This document shows positions 49,933-58,608 of a stretch of 64,000 nt of DNA, in pieces. The stretch is taken from assembly GCA_963752225.1 (NCBI GenBank), contig CAVVXS010000016.1, positions 124,001-188,000 of the forward strand, read 5' to 3'. The first letter of the stretch is position 1, and every line of letters starts with the position of its first letter. This DNA is from JBBROS01 sp963752225 (GTDB taxonomy: Bacteria; Pseudomonadota; Alphaproteobacteria; Acetobacterales; Acetobacteraceae). Both the position numbers and the translations under genes were made by a program. The notes under the pieces are model-generated. The model searched no databases. It saw nothing but the letters and a program-made list of their open reading frames with translations, and had not been told where the DNA came from.

Positions 49933-51064
49933 ATGTCCACCGAATCCGACGCACTCAATGCTCAACTCAAGCAGACCTTCGCGCTGCTGAGGAGGCATCT
50001 TTGACTGGGATGTCGCCACTGCCCGGCTCGAGGAGCTGAACGCCCGCTCCGAGGACCCGTCCTTGTGGAACGACGCCGCCGCGGCGCAGGAAGTGATGCG
50101 GGAGCGCAACCGCCTCGCGACCGGCATCGACGGGCTGCGCAGGCTCGAAAGCGAAGCCGCCGATGCGGTGGACCTTATCGCCATGGCCGAGAGCGAGGGT
50201 GACGCGGCCATGGTCGCCGATTGCATCCGCACGCTCAACGGCCTGCTGGAGGAAGCCAAGCGGCTCGAGATCGAGAGCCTGCTGTCCGGCGAGGCCGACG
50301 GGCGCGACGCGTTCCTGGAGGTGAACTCGGGCGCCGGCGGCACCGAGGCGCAGGATTGGGCCGAGATGCTGTCCCGCATGTACAACCGCTGGGCCGAGAA
50401 GCACGGCTACAAGGTGCAGCTGCTGGAGCAGAGCGAGGGCGAGCAGGCCGGCATCAAGTCGGCGACGCTGCAGGTGAGCGGCCCCAACGCTTATGGCTGG
50501 CTCAAGACCGAAGCCGGGGTGCACCGGCTGGTGCGGATCAGCCCGTTCGACTCGGCCGCCCGCCGGCAGACCAGCTTCGCCAGCGTGTGGGTCTATCCGG
50601 TGGTGGACGACACGATCGAGATCGAGGTCAACGAGGCCGACCTGAAGGTGGACACGTTCCGGGCCAGCGGCGCCGGCGGCCAGCACGTGAACAAGACCGA
50701 ATCCGCGATCCGCATCACCCACGTGCCGACCGGCATCATCGTCGCTTGCCAGACCGACCGCTCGCAACACCGCAACCGCGCCACCGCGATGACGATGCTG
50801 AAGGCGCGGCTGTACGAAGCGGAGCTGCAGCGGCGCGAGGCCGCCGCCAGCGCGCAGGAGGCCGCCAAGACCGACATCGGCTGGGGCCACCAGATCCGCT
50901 CCTACGTGCTGGCCCCGTATCAGATGGTGAAAGATCTCCGCACCGGGGTGGAGAAGGGCAACCCGGACGCGGTGCTCGACGGCGAGCTGGACGAGTTCAT
51001 GGCCGCGGCCCTGGCGGCCCGCGTCGGCGCAACCCGCAGCGAAGCCAGCGCCAACGCGCAATGA
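49933..51064 (+). CDS. prfB: peptide chain release factor 2, programmed +1 frameshift
   Basis: The gene is read as 49933-50001 then 50003-51064 (376 aa). The first 23 codons end ...AGG AGG CAT CTT followed by an in-frame TGA (50002-50004). Slipping one base at CTT-T continues as DWDVATARLEELNARSEDPSLWND. RF2 motifs follow: RISPFDS (the SPF stop-recognition tripeptide) and GAGGQHVNKTESAIRITH with the catalytic GGQ. RF2 releases peptides at UGA and UAA, so low RF2 raises frameshifting and its own synthesis. The stop overlaps the next ATG. Confidence 0.96.
49990..50005 (+). promoter_or_regulatory. prfB autoregulatory frameshift signal
   Basis: The internal Shine-Dalgarno AGGAGG (49990-49995) is 3 nt before the slippery CTT and the UGA-C stop context. 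This is the canonical RF2 arrangement. Confidence 0.95.
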
Positions 51065-52878
51065 GCGTCCTCCCTGTCCGGGGAGGGCGAGCGATGGCGG
51101 CGACGCCCCACATCGGACCGGTGACGCCGCGCTCCAGCCTCACCGCGCTTCGCCTGCTGCTGCCGTTCCTGCGCCCATACCGCGGCCGGGTGCTGGCGTC
51201 ATCGCTCGTGCTCGTGCTGGCGTCGGCGCTGGTGCTCGGGCTGGGGCAAGGGGTGCGGGCGCTGATCGACTCCGGCTTCGCCGCGGGCGACACCGGACGG
51301 CTGAACCAGGCCGCCGCGGCGATGGCGGCCGTGGTCGCGGCACTGGGGGTCACCACCGCCTCGCGCTTCTACCTGGTGTCCTGGCTGGGCGAGCGGGTGG
51401 CGGCGGACATGCGGCGGGCGGTGTTCGACCGCGTGCTGGGCCTCGGCCCCTCGACGTTCGAGACGTTGCGCACCGGCGACGTGCTGACCCGGCTGACGAC
51501 CGACACGGCCCTGCTCCAGACGCTGATCGGCAGTGCGGTGTCGGTCTGGCTGCGCAGCGCGCTGACTGCGTCGGGCGCGCTGGCGATGCTGGTGGTGACC
51601 AGCCCGAAGCTGGCGTTGATCGTGGTGGCGGTGGTGCCGCTGGTGGTGGTGCCGCTGGTGCTGTTCGGGCGGCGCGAGCGGGCCTTGTCGCGGGCGGCGC
51701 AGGACCGGGTCGCCGACCTCGGCGCTTACGCGGAGGAGACGGTGAACGCGCTGCGCACGGTGCAGGCCTACACCCACGAGGCGGTGGACCGGAGCCGGTT
51801 CGGGCAGCGGCTTGAGGCGAGTGTCGCCGCGTCGCTGCGGCGCATTACCGTGCGGTCGGGCCTGATCCTGGCGGTGATCATGCTCGGCTTCGGCGCCATC
51901 ACCTTCAGCCTCTGGGTCGGTGGGCTCGAAGTGGTGCATGGCCGGCTGTCGGGCGGCGCGCTGTCGTCGTTCGTGTTCTACGCGGTGCTGGTGGCCACCT
52001 CGGCCACCTCCATGAGCGAGCTATGGGGCGAGGTGCAGCGTGCGGCCGGGTCCGCGTCGCGCATCGCCGAGCTGCTGGACGAGGCGCCCACCGTCGCCGC
52101 GCCCGCAACCCCGGTCCGCTTGCCGCCGCCGGCGCCGGGCGGCTCCCGCGTCGTGTTCGACCGGGTGCGTTTCCATTACCCGTCGCGTCCGGATCAGGCG
52201 GCGCTGGAAGGCTTCGACCTCCAGGTCGAGCCTGGCGAGACCGTCGCTTTGGTCGGCCCGAGCGGGGCCGGCAAGTCTACCGTGTTCCAACTCCTGCTGC
52301 GGTTCTACGACCCGGCGTCGGGCGGCATCAGGCTCGATGGCGCCGACCTGCGGGCGGCGGACCCCGACGCGGTGCGCCGCCGGATGGCGCTGGTGTCGCA
52401 GGACCCGGTGATCTTCGGCGCCGACGTGTGGGACAACATCCGCTACGGCCGGCCCGACGCAAGCGACGTCGAGGTGTTGGCGGCCGCCCACGCCGCCTCG
52501 GCCGGGTTCCTCGAGGACCTGCCACAGGGCTTGTCCACCTTTCTCGGCGAGCGCGGCCTGCGCCTGTCCGGCGGGCAGCGGCAGCGGGTCGCCATCGCCC
52601 GCGCCATCCTGCGCGACAGCCCGCTGCTGTTGCTGGACGAGGCCACCAGCGCGCTTGACGCCGAAAGCGAAGCGGCGGTGCAGCAGGCCCTGGCGCGCCT
52701 GGCCGAGGGCCGCACCACGATCGTCATCGCGCATCGGCTCGCGACGGTGCGCCGGGCCGACCGGATCGTGGTGATGGATGGCGGCCGGGTGGTCGCGACC
52801 GGCACCCACGACGCACTGGTCCGTGAAGGCGGGCTCTATGCCCGGCTGGCGGCTTTACAATTCGCTGCATTGTCATAA
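51061..52878 (+). CDS. ABC exporter, permease/ATPase half-transporter (MsbA-like)
   Basis: The 605-aa protein has an N-terminal six-helix ABC membrane domain (~20-330) and an ATPase with Walker A VGPSGAGKSTV (~399), signature LSGGQRQRVAIARAI (~502), Walker B LLLLDEATSALD (~523) and H-loop VIAHRLATV. It resembles lipid/drug exporters of the MsbA type; the substrate is not shown. The ATG at 51061 overlaps the prfB stop (ATGA); a second ATG at 51094 is possible. The PagL-like gene follows after 41 nt, which fits an envelope-lipid context. Confidence 0.9.
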   Translation: MSVLPVRGGRAMAATPHIGPVTPRSSLTALRLLLPFLRPYRGRVLASSLVLVLASALVLGLGQGVRALIDSGFAAGDTGRLNQAAAAMAAVVAALGVTTASRFYLVSWLGERVAADMRRAVFDRVLGLGPSTFETLRTGDVLTRLTTDTALLQTLIGSAVSVWLRSALTASGALAMLVVTSPKLALIVVAVVPLVVVPLVLFGRRERALSRAAQDRVADLGAYAEETVNALRTVQAYTHEAVDRSRFGQRLEASVAASLRRITVRSGLILAVIMLGFGAITFSLWVGGLEVVHGRLSGGALSSFVFYAVLVATSATSMSELWGEVQRAAGSASRIAELLDEAPTVAAPATPVRLPPPAPGGSRVVFDRVRFHYPSRPDQAALEGFDLQVEPGETVALVGPSGAGKSTVFQLLLRFYDPASGGIRLDGADLRAADPDAVRRRMALVSQDPVIFGADVWDNIRYGRPDASDVEVLAAAHAASAGFLEDLPQGLSTFLGERGLRLSGGQRQRVAIARAILRDSPLLLLDEATSALDAESEAAVQQALARLAEGRTTIVIAHRLATVRRADRIVVMDGGRVVATGTHDALVREGGLYARLAALQFAALS

Positions 52879-52919
52879 CTGACACGACGTTCGTGCCTGA
52901 TTAATGTTACTCACGCTAA

Positions 52920-53441
52920 ATGGGGAAAGGGTGCGGGATAGTGCGGCGACTGCTCCTGGTCATGCTCCTGGCGCCGTTGCCGGTGTGCGCGCAGAGCCTG
53001 GTCGTCGGCGGCGTCGGCGGCAGCGACGCCATCCGAGGCACGAAGTCGGCGCCCGAGGTCCGCTTCGAATACCGGCCGGACTGGGCGCTGCTGCCGGCGA
53101 TCGAGCCGGTGGCGTCGTTGCGGCCCTGGGTCGGTGGCGAGGTCACCACGCGCGGCTCGCTGTGGGCCGGGGGTGGCGTGCTGCTGGACATCGGCATCGG
53201 CCGGTTCGCGCTGGTGCCGCAGGTCGGTGTGGGTGGCTATGAGATGGGCAACGGCAGGGACCTCGGCTCCTCGTTGCAGTTCCGCACCGGCGTGGAGCTG
53301 GCCTACAAGTTCGAGGACGGCTCGCGGGTGGCGCTCGGCATCAGCCACATGAGCGACGCCGGGATCACCCGGCGCAACCCGGGAACGGAGGCGATCTTCG
53401 TCAACTACCAGGTGCCGCTGGCGAAGATCTTTGGACCGTGA
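52920..53441 (+). CDS. pagL: lipid A 3-O-deacylase (PagL-like)
   Basis: The 173-aa outer-membrane protein has a signal peptide (VRRLLLVMLLAPLPVCA) and amphipathic beta strands. The PagL active-site region ALGISHMSDAGITRRNPGTEAIFVNYQVPL carries the His-Ser pair and downstream Glu. It would remove the 3-position acyl chain of lipid A, softening endotoxicity. A GTG at 52941 is an alternative start close to the signal peptide. Confidence 0.85.
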   Translation: MGKGCGIVRRLLLVMLLAPLPVCAQSLVVGGVGGSDAIRGTKSAPEVRFEYRPDWALLPAIEPVASLRPWVGGEVTTRGSLWAGGGVLLDIGIGRFALVPQVGVGGYEMGNGRDLGSSLQFRTGVELAYKFEDGSRVALGISHMSDAGITRRNPGTEAIFVNYQVPLAKIFGP

Positions 53442-53446
53442 CGAGG

Positions 53447-53465
53447 CCGGGGCCGGCGGCCCCGG
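53447..53465. terminator. convergent GC palindrome terminator
   Basis: CCGGGGCC-GGC-GGCCCCGG is a perfect 8-bp stem in the 34-nt gap between the convergent pagL-like and glutathione transferase genes. It serves both strands equally by symmetry. Confidence 0.5.
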
Positions 53466-53475
53466 TCTCGTCGGA

Positions 53476-54162
53476 TTACGCGGCCTGGACCATGTGGCGG
53501 AACATCACGCGGCGGGCTTCGTCGTCCATCTCCGCCTTGAACGTGTGCTTGTCCTTGATTGCGGCGGCGCGTTGCGCGGCCGGGCGGGCGCTGACCGCGT
53601 CGAGCAGGCGCTTCACGTTCGGCAGCGCCTCCCAGACCGACATATCGGTCGCCCCGGCGCCGAGCACGAACGGTACCATGCGCGCCCAGCCCCAGACATT
53701 CATGTCGACCACGCTATACGCGTCGCCGACCATCCACTCGCGCCCGGCCAGGTGCGCATCGAGGATGCCCCAATGCCGCTTGGCCTCGAACAGGTAGCGC
53801 GTTTCGCCATACTCCTGCGGCTTCGGCGCGAAATGGCGGAAGTGGACGCATTGCCCGGAGTAGGGGCCGATGCCGCTGGAGATGAAGAACATCCATTGCA
53901 GCGTCGCAGCCCGGTCCTTCGGCAGGAATTTCCCTGATTTCTCGGCCAAGTAAAGAAGGATGGCGCTGCTGTCGAATACCGGGGTGTCGCCATCGACGAT
54001 GACCGGCACCTTGTTGTTTGGGTTGTATTTGGAGAACTCGGCGCCGAACTGGTCGCCCTTGCGGGTGTCGACCGGGATGGCTTCGTATTCGAGTCCGGCT
54101 TCTTCGAGAAACAGCGCCACCTTCATCGGGTTCGGCGCCAGGCTGTAGAAGAACTTGATCAT
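53476..54162 (-). CDS. glutathione S-transferase family protein
   Basis: The 228-aa protein starts MIKFFYSLAPNPMKVALFLEEAGLEYEAIPVDTRKGDQ. The thioredoxin-like GSH site NPNNKVPVIVDGDTPVFDSSAILLYLAEK is followed by an all-helical C-terminal domain. This resembles the YfcG/Ure2-like nu class. It would use glutathione as thiol donor or in disulfide reduction. The ATG at 54162 follows GGGAG. It lies 22 nt behind the nfeD gene. Confidence 0.9.
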   Translation of the reverse strand: MIKFFYSLAPNPMKVALFLEEAGLEYEAIPVDTRKGDQFGAEFSKYNPNNKVPVIVDGDTPVFDSSAILLYLAEKSGKFLPKDRAATLQWMFFISSGIGPYSGQCVHFRHFAPKPQEYGETRYLFEAKRHWGILDAHLAGREWMVGDAYSVVDMNVWGWARMVPFVLGAGATDMSVWEALPNVKRLLDAVSARPAAQRAAAIKDKHTFKAEMDDEARRVMFRHMVQAA

Positions 54163-54184
54163 CGCATTGCTCCCCAGGGTCGCA

Positions 54185-54610
54185 TCACCGTTTCGCCGCG
54201 ACCAGGAGCGTGGTTCCATCCAGGCCGACGACTTTCAGCGCCGCACCCTCGGCCGGTTCGCCGCCCTCGGCAAGCCGTGCGTTCCAGGTGCCGTCCCCCA
54301 GCGCGACCCGGCCCTCGCCGTCGCGGAATGCCACCGCGCGGCAGGTCTGGCCGATTAACCCGGCCGCCGGGGCGTTGACGGCGTCGGTCGAGACCCGGCG
54401 GCGCACCCGCTGCCACGCCGCGCCCACCAGCACCGCGGTCAGCCCGACGAAGACGGCGAGTTGGCCTTCGCCGCCGAGCGCCGCGAGTTCCGCGACCACG
54501 CCGGTGCCGAGTGCCGCCAAGCCGATCCACAGCAGGAACACGCCCGGCGCCAGCAGCTCCAGCGCGGCGACCGCAAGCCCGCCGACCATCCAGACGGCGC
54601 CGCCGGTCAC
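54185..54610 (-). CDS. NfeD-family membrane protein
   Basis: The 141-aa protein has three N-terminal hydrophobic helices (WMVGGLAVAALELLAPGVFLLWIGLAALGTGVV and a following one) and a C-terminal OB fold (LIGQTCRAVAFRDGEGRVALGDGTWNARLAEG ... LKVVGLDGTTLLV). NfeD proteins pair with SPFH/stomatin proteins in membrane microdomains. It follows the SPFH gene by 5 nt, the usual two-gene arrangement. Confidence 0.9.
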   Translation of the reverse strand: MTGGAVWMVGGLAVAALELLAPGVFLLWIGLAALGTGVVAELAALGGEGQLAVFVGLTAVLVGAAWQRVRRRVSTDAVNAPAAGLIGQTCRAVAFRDGEGRVALGDGTWNARLAEGGEPAEGAALKVVGLDGTTLLVAAKR

Positions 54611-54615
54611 GCTCG

Positions 54616-55530
54616 CTACTCCGGCGCCTTGCCCAGCCGCATCGCCTCGAGCGCCTGGGTGATGCCGCCGGCGAGGCCAGCGCTCTCGATCGGGATCACC
54701 AGGGTGCGGCCGCTCGGGTTGGCGGCCAGCGCCCGGATCGCGTCCACGTATTTCTGCGCCACGAAGTAGCGCAGCGCCTCGGCCCCGGCGCCCGTTGCGG
54801 CGGCGGCCACCGACTGGGTGGCGCGGGCCTCGGCCTGGGCCAGCCGCTCGCGGGCTTCAGCGTCCTTCATCGCCGCCTCGAGCCGGGCTTCGGCTTGCAG
54901 CACGGTCGCCTGCTTGGCGCCCTCGGCGCGGGCGACGGCCGCCTCGCGCTCGCCCATGGCGCGGGCGACGGTGGCGCGCCGCTCCCGCTCGGCCGTCATC
55001 TGCAGGTTCATCGCCATGACCAGGTTGGCCGGCGGCTCGATCTTGCGCAGCTCGACCCGGCTCACCTTCACACCCCACGGCGCGGTCGCGTGATCGAGCG
55101 TCGTCAGCAGCTTGGCGTTGATCTCCTCGCGGCCCGACAGCGCGCCGTCCAGGTCCATCGCGCCGATCACGCTGCGGATGTTGGTCATGGCCATGCTGGT
55201 CAGCGCCTGCACCAGGTTCTGCGCGCCATAGGCGGCCTTGGGGGCGTCGAGCACGCGGTAATACATGATGCCGTCCACGGTGACGGCGGCGTTGTCGCGG
55301 GTGATGACCGCTTGCTCGGGGATGTCGAGCACGATCTCCTGCACGTTCATCTTGTGCCCGACCCGCTCGACGAACGGCACCATCAGGTTCAGCCCGGGGT
55401 TCAGCAGCCGGGTGAAGGCGCCGAACCGCTCCACCGTCCAGACCTGGCCCTGCGGCACGGTGCGCACGCCCTGGCCCACGGTCAGGATGACGACGAAGGC
55501 CAGCACGGCGAGGACGATCAGGGCGGACAT
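54616..55530 (-). CDS. qmcA: SPFH/Band 7 membrane protein (QmcA-like)
   Basis: The 304-aa protein has one N-terminal TM helix (LIVLAVLAFVVILTV) and an SPFH domain (GVRTVPQGQVWTVERFGAFTRLLNPGLNLMVPFVERVGHK ... ITRDNAAVTVDGIMYYRV). A long Ala/Glu-rich coiled coil (~185-250) and a short tail ending EAMRLGKAPE follow. It forms membrane assemblies and is often associated with FtsH. It is encoded with NfeD as a unit. Confidence 0.92.
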   Translation of the reverse strand: MSALIVLAVLAFVVILTVGQGVRTVPQGQVWTVERFGAFTRLLNPGLNLMVPFVERVGHKMNVQEIVLDIPEQAVITRDNAAVTVDGIMYYRVLDAPKAAYGAQNLVQALTSMAMTNIRSVIGAMDLDGALSGREEINAKLLTTLDHATAPWGVKVSRVELRKIEPPANLVMAMNLQMTAERERRATVARAMGEREAAVARAEGAKQATVLQAEARLEAAMKDAEARERLAQAEARATQSVAAAATGAGAEALRYFVAQKYVDAIRALAANPSGRTLVIPIESAGLAGGITQALEAMRLGKAPE

Positions 55531-55710
55531 GGAGGTTGTTCTTTCACGTGACAGCCGGACGGCACAGTTGCGCCTGTCCCATGCCGGAACAATAGCGCAA
55601 TCGTGAGTTTTTGTTCATGCCCCGTGGTTTACGCCCCGTGCGGCGGTCCCGGCGATTGCGCCGCGGCGGCGCCGGGTCTGTAGTGCGGGCGGACGGGCAG
55701 GGAACGCGGC

Positions 55711-56610
55711 ATGAGCGACGGGATGGCGATCGGCTTCATCGGTTTGGGCGCGATGGGTCGCCCGATGGCCGCCCGCGTCGCCGGCGCCGGGTTCGCGTTG
55801 TCGGTGCTGGACCGCGACACGCAGCGTGCGGGCGCGGTGGCCGCGGAGTGCGGGGCGCAGTGGGGCAGGAGCGGCGCCGAGCTGGCCCGCGCTTCGGACC
55901 TGATCGTGACGATCCTGCCGACCAGCGCCTCGGTCGCCGACGTGTTGGGCGGCGAGGACGGCGTGCTCGCCGGGTTGCGGCCCGGCGCGATCGTCGTGGA
56001 CATGACCAGCGGCGTGCCGGCCGAAACCCAGGCGCTGGCTGCCCGCGTGGCCGCCGCCGGGGGGACGCTGATCGACTGCCCGGTGTCTGGCGGCGTGCCG
56101 CGCGCCCGCACCGGCGAGCTGGCGATCATGGCCGGCGGCGACCCGGCCGCCATCGACCGCGCTGAACCGCTGCTGCGCAGCATGGGGACGTCGATCATGC
56201 GCACCGGCCCGGTCGGCAGCGCCCATGCCATGAAGGCGCTGAACAATCTTGCCAGCGCCGGCAGCTTCCTGCTCGGGATCGAGGCGCTGCTGATCGGCCA
56301 GCGTTTCGGCCTCGACCCGGCGCTGATGGTGGACGTGCTGAACGCGTCCACCGGCATGAGCAACAGCAGCCAGAAAAAGTTCAAGCAGTTCGTGCTGAGC
56401 CGCGAGTTCAATGCCGGGTTCGGGCTCGACCTGATGGTGAAGGACCTCGGGATTGCCCTCGGCGTCGCCCGCGACACCGCGACGCCGGCGCCGCTCTCGG
56501 CGATGGTGCGGGAGATGTGGGCGGCGGCGCAGGCGATGCTGGGGCCGGGCCAGGACCACACCGCGGCGGCCAAGCTGCCGGAGACTTTGGCGGGAACCGA
56601 GCTCGGCTGA
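55711..56610 (+). CDS. NAD(P)-dependent beta-hydroxyacid dehydrogenase
   Basis: The 299-aa member of the 3-hydroxyisobutyrate dehydrogenase / tartronate-semialdehyde reductase family has cofactor motif IGFIGLGAMGRPMAARV, substrate loop DCPVSGGVPRARTGELAIMAGG and catalytic Lys in AMKALNNLASAGSFLLGIEAL (~175). KDLGIALGVA is the usual C-terminal signature. The specific acid is not determined. The BenE gene starts the base after its stop. Confidence 0.9.
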   Translation: MSDGMAIGFIGLGAMGRPMAARVAGAGFALSVLDRDTQRAGAVAAECGAQWGRSGAELARASDLIVTILPTSASVADVLGGEDGVLAGLRPGAIVVDMTSGVPAETQALAARVAAAGGTLIDCPVSGGVPRARTGELAIMAGGDPAAIDRAEPLLRSMGTSIMRTGPVGSAHAMKALNNLASAGSFLLGIEALLIGQRFGLDPALMVDVLNASTGMSNSSQKKFKQFVLSREFNAGFGLDLMVKDLGIALGVARDTATPAPLSAMVREMWAAAQAMLGPGQDHTAAAKLPETLAGTELG

Positions 56611-57813
56611 ATGCGCCCTTCGGTCGTCGCGGCGGCGCTGGTCGCCGCGATCGTGGGCTTCGGCAGCACGCTGGCGCTCATCGCCGCGGCCGCCGCCAAT
56701 CTGGGGGCCGATGCGGCCGAAACCGGGTCGTGGGTCGCCGTGCTGTGCTTCGGCATCGGCGTCAGCTCCATCCTGCTGAGCGTGACGACGCGGCAGCCGG
56801 TCATCACCGCCTGGTCGCTGGCGGGCGCCGTGCTGATCACCGCCCTGCCGCCCGGCACGCGGATGCCGGAGGCGGTCGGGGCGTTCGCCTTGACGGCGGC
56901 TCTGATGATCGTCGCCGGCGCGATCCCGGCCGTGGGCGCCGCCTTCGCCCGGCTGCCCGCCTCGGTCGGGGCGGCGATGCTGGCCGGATTGCTGCTGCGC
57001 TTCGTGCTGGCGCTGTTCCGGGCGGCGCAAACCGAGCCGCTGCTGGTGCTGCCGCTGCTCCTGGTGTTCCTGGTGGCGCGCCGGCTGCACGCGGCCTCGG
57101 CGCCGCTGGTGGTGATCGCGGCCGGGTTGCCGCTGGCGGCGCTGCTGGGCGAGGCGATCCCGGCGCCGTCCTTCGCGCTGTCCGCCCCGGTCTGGACCAC
57201 CCCGGCGCTGCATCCGGGCACGCTGATCGGCCTCGGCCTGCCGTTGTTCCTGGTCAACATGGCGACGCAGCAGGTACCGGGGGCGGCCGTGCTGCGCGCC
57301 GCCGGTTACGAGCCGCCGATGCGCCCGGCGCTGCTGGTTACCGGGGCTATCAGCCTGCTGCTGGCGCCGTTCGGCGCGTATTCGGTCAATATCGCCTCGG
57401 TCACGGCCGCCATCTGCACCGGTCCGGACGTGCACCCGGACCCGGCGCGGCGCTGGCCGACCGGCGTGATCTACGGGGCGATCTACCTGGTGCTGGCGTT
57501 GTTCGGCGCCGGCTTCGCGACGATGCTGGGCGGGCTGCCGCCGCTGCTGGTGACGACCGTGGCCGGCACGGCGCTAGTCGGGCCGCTGACGAATGCACTG
57601 ACCGTCAGCATGGCACGTGCGGATGAGCGGTTCGCCGCGGTAACTGCGTTTGCCGTCACCGCGTCGGGTGTGGTGCTGCTCGGGTTGAGCGGCGCGTTCT
57701 GGGGATTGCTGGCCGGGGTCGCGGTGCTGGCGGCCGAACGCCTCCCGCTGCCCCGGCCGCGTGCGGTTGCGGCCGCTACTTCCGGTTGCCGAGACCCGCG
57801 AACTTCTTGTTGA
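56611..57813 (+). CDS. BenE-family benzoate:H+ symporter-like transporter
   Basis: This 400-aa inner-membrane protein has about 11-12 hydrophobic helices. BenE-like motifs include FGSTLALI, SVTTRQPVITAWSLAGAVLI and FGAYSVNIASVTAAICTGPDVHPDPARRWPTG. It would import an aromatic or other carboxylate. It abuts the dehydrogenase gene and its last 38 nt overlap the convergent rpmE gene. The C-terminal ~20 residues past LPRPRAVAAA are unlikely to be structural. Confidence 0.85.
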   Translation: MRPSVVAAALVAAIVGFGSTLALIAAAAANLGADAAETGSWVAVLCFGIGVSSILLSVTTRQPVITAWSLAGAVLITALPPGTRMPEAVGAFALTAALMIVAGAIPAVGAAFARLPASVGAAMLAGLLLRFVLALFRAAQTEPLLVLPLLLVFLVARRLHAASAPLVVIAAGLPLAALLGEAIPAPSFALSAPVWTTPALHPGTLIGLGLPLFLVNMATQQVPGAAVLRAAGYEPPMRPALLVTGAISLLLAPFGAYSVNIASVTAAICTGPDVHPDPARRWPTGVIYGAIYLVLALFGAGFATMLGGLPPLLVTTVAGTALVGPLTNALTVSMARADERFAAVTAFAVTASGVVLLGLSGAFWGLLAGVAVLAAERLPLPRPRAVAAATSGCRDPRTSC

Positions 57814-58000
57814 ACTTGGCCACCTGGCCGCCGGTGTCCATCATGCGCTGCACGCCGGTCCAGGCCGGATGGCTCTTGGGGTCGATGTCGAGGCGGATGG
57901 TGTCGCCCGCCTTGCCCATGCAGGAGCGGGTTTTGTAGGTCGAGCCGTCCGTCATGACGACATTGATCTCGTGGTATTGCGGATGGATACCGGGCTTCAT
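57776..58000 (-). CDS. rpmE: 50S ribosomal protein L31
   Basis: The 74-aa protein reads MKPGIHPQYHEINVVMTDGSTYKTRSCMGKAGDTIRLDIDPKSHPAWTG. It has a single cysteine (RSCMG), so the zinc-binding CxxC of the C+ form is absent. Family length and all conserved blocks are intact. The gene ends inside the 3' end of the convergent BenE gene (38-nt tail overlap). Confidence 0.95.
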   Translation of the reverse strand: MKPGIHPQYHEINVVMTDGSTYKTRSCMGKAGDTIRLDIDPKSHPAWTGVQRMMDTGGQVAKFNKKFAGLGNRK

Positions 58001-58087
58001 GGCATGTCCTTGGTCGCGGGTCCGCCGATACCGACCGGCGGCGAAGCGGGGCATATAGCGGCGGCAGTCCGGCGGGGCAAGCAGCCG

Positions 58088-58537
58088 CTACATGCGGCCG
58101 GGCTTGGCCGCCCCGCGCTTGAACATCTGCAGGGTCTGGTCGGTGACCCGGCGCTGGTCCGGGCTCATGGCATCATAGAGCCGTTCGAATGGCGGCAGCA
58201 GCCGGTCCACGTTGTCGGCGTGCAGCCGGGTGGCGGCGGCGTAGTTGCGCATGTCCTCGACCGCGGTCGGCGCGCCGCCACGCGCCTGGCTGTCACGGAA
58301 GTTCTGCTCAACCGCCTTGCCGTTCGCGCGCATCACATCGGCGAAGGCGGCCCAGAGCGGCTCCTGGGCCGGCGTGATCGCGAGGCGGCGGTGCAGGTCG
58401 GCGATGTGGCTCTCGATCCGTTCCGAAGCGCGCTTCGTCGCGGCGTCGCTGAGCGGGGTCGGGGTCTGAACCGTGGGCTGGGCGGCAACGGGCGCGGCGA
58501 GTAGGACGCCGGCGGCGAGGAGCACGACTGCGCGCAA
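58088..58537 (-). CDS. Spy/CpxP-like periplasmic protein
   Basis: The 149-aa protein has a signal peptide (LRAVVLLAAGVLLAAPVAAQ) and a helical body with LTPAQ-type motifs, RRLAITPAQEPLWAAFADVMRANGKAVEQNF and YDAMSPDQRRVTDQTLQMF. These repeated LTxxQ-like elements mark Spy/CpxP relatives, ATP-independent periplasmic chaperones. The start is a TTG at 58537 with GGAGG 6 nt upstream. An ATG at that GGAGG opens a different frame. Confidence 0.8.
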   Translation of the reverse strand: MRAVVLLAAGVLLAAPVAAQPTVQTPTPLSDAATKRASERIESHIADLHRRLAITPAQEPLWAAFADVMRANGKAVEQNFRDSQARGGAPTAVEDMRNYAAATRLHADNVDRLLPPFERLYDAMSPDQRRVTDQTLQMFKRGAAKPGRM

Positions 58538-58608
58538 GTGAAGCCTCCATTCTTGGACGTTTCTTGTCAGGAGGGTGAAGGTTGGGGTGCGTCGCCGGCG
58601 CCCTAGCC

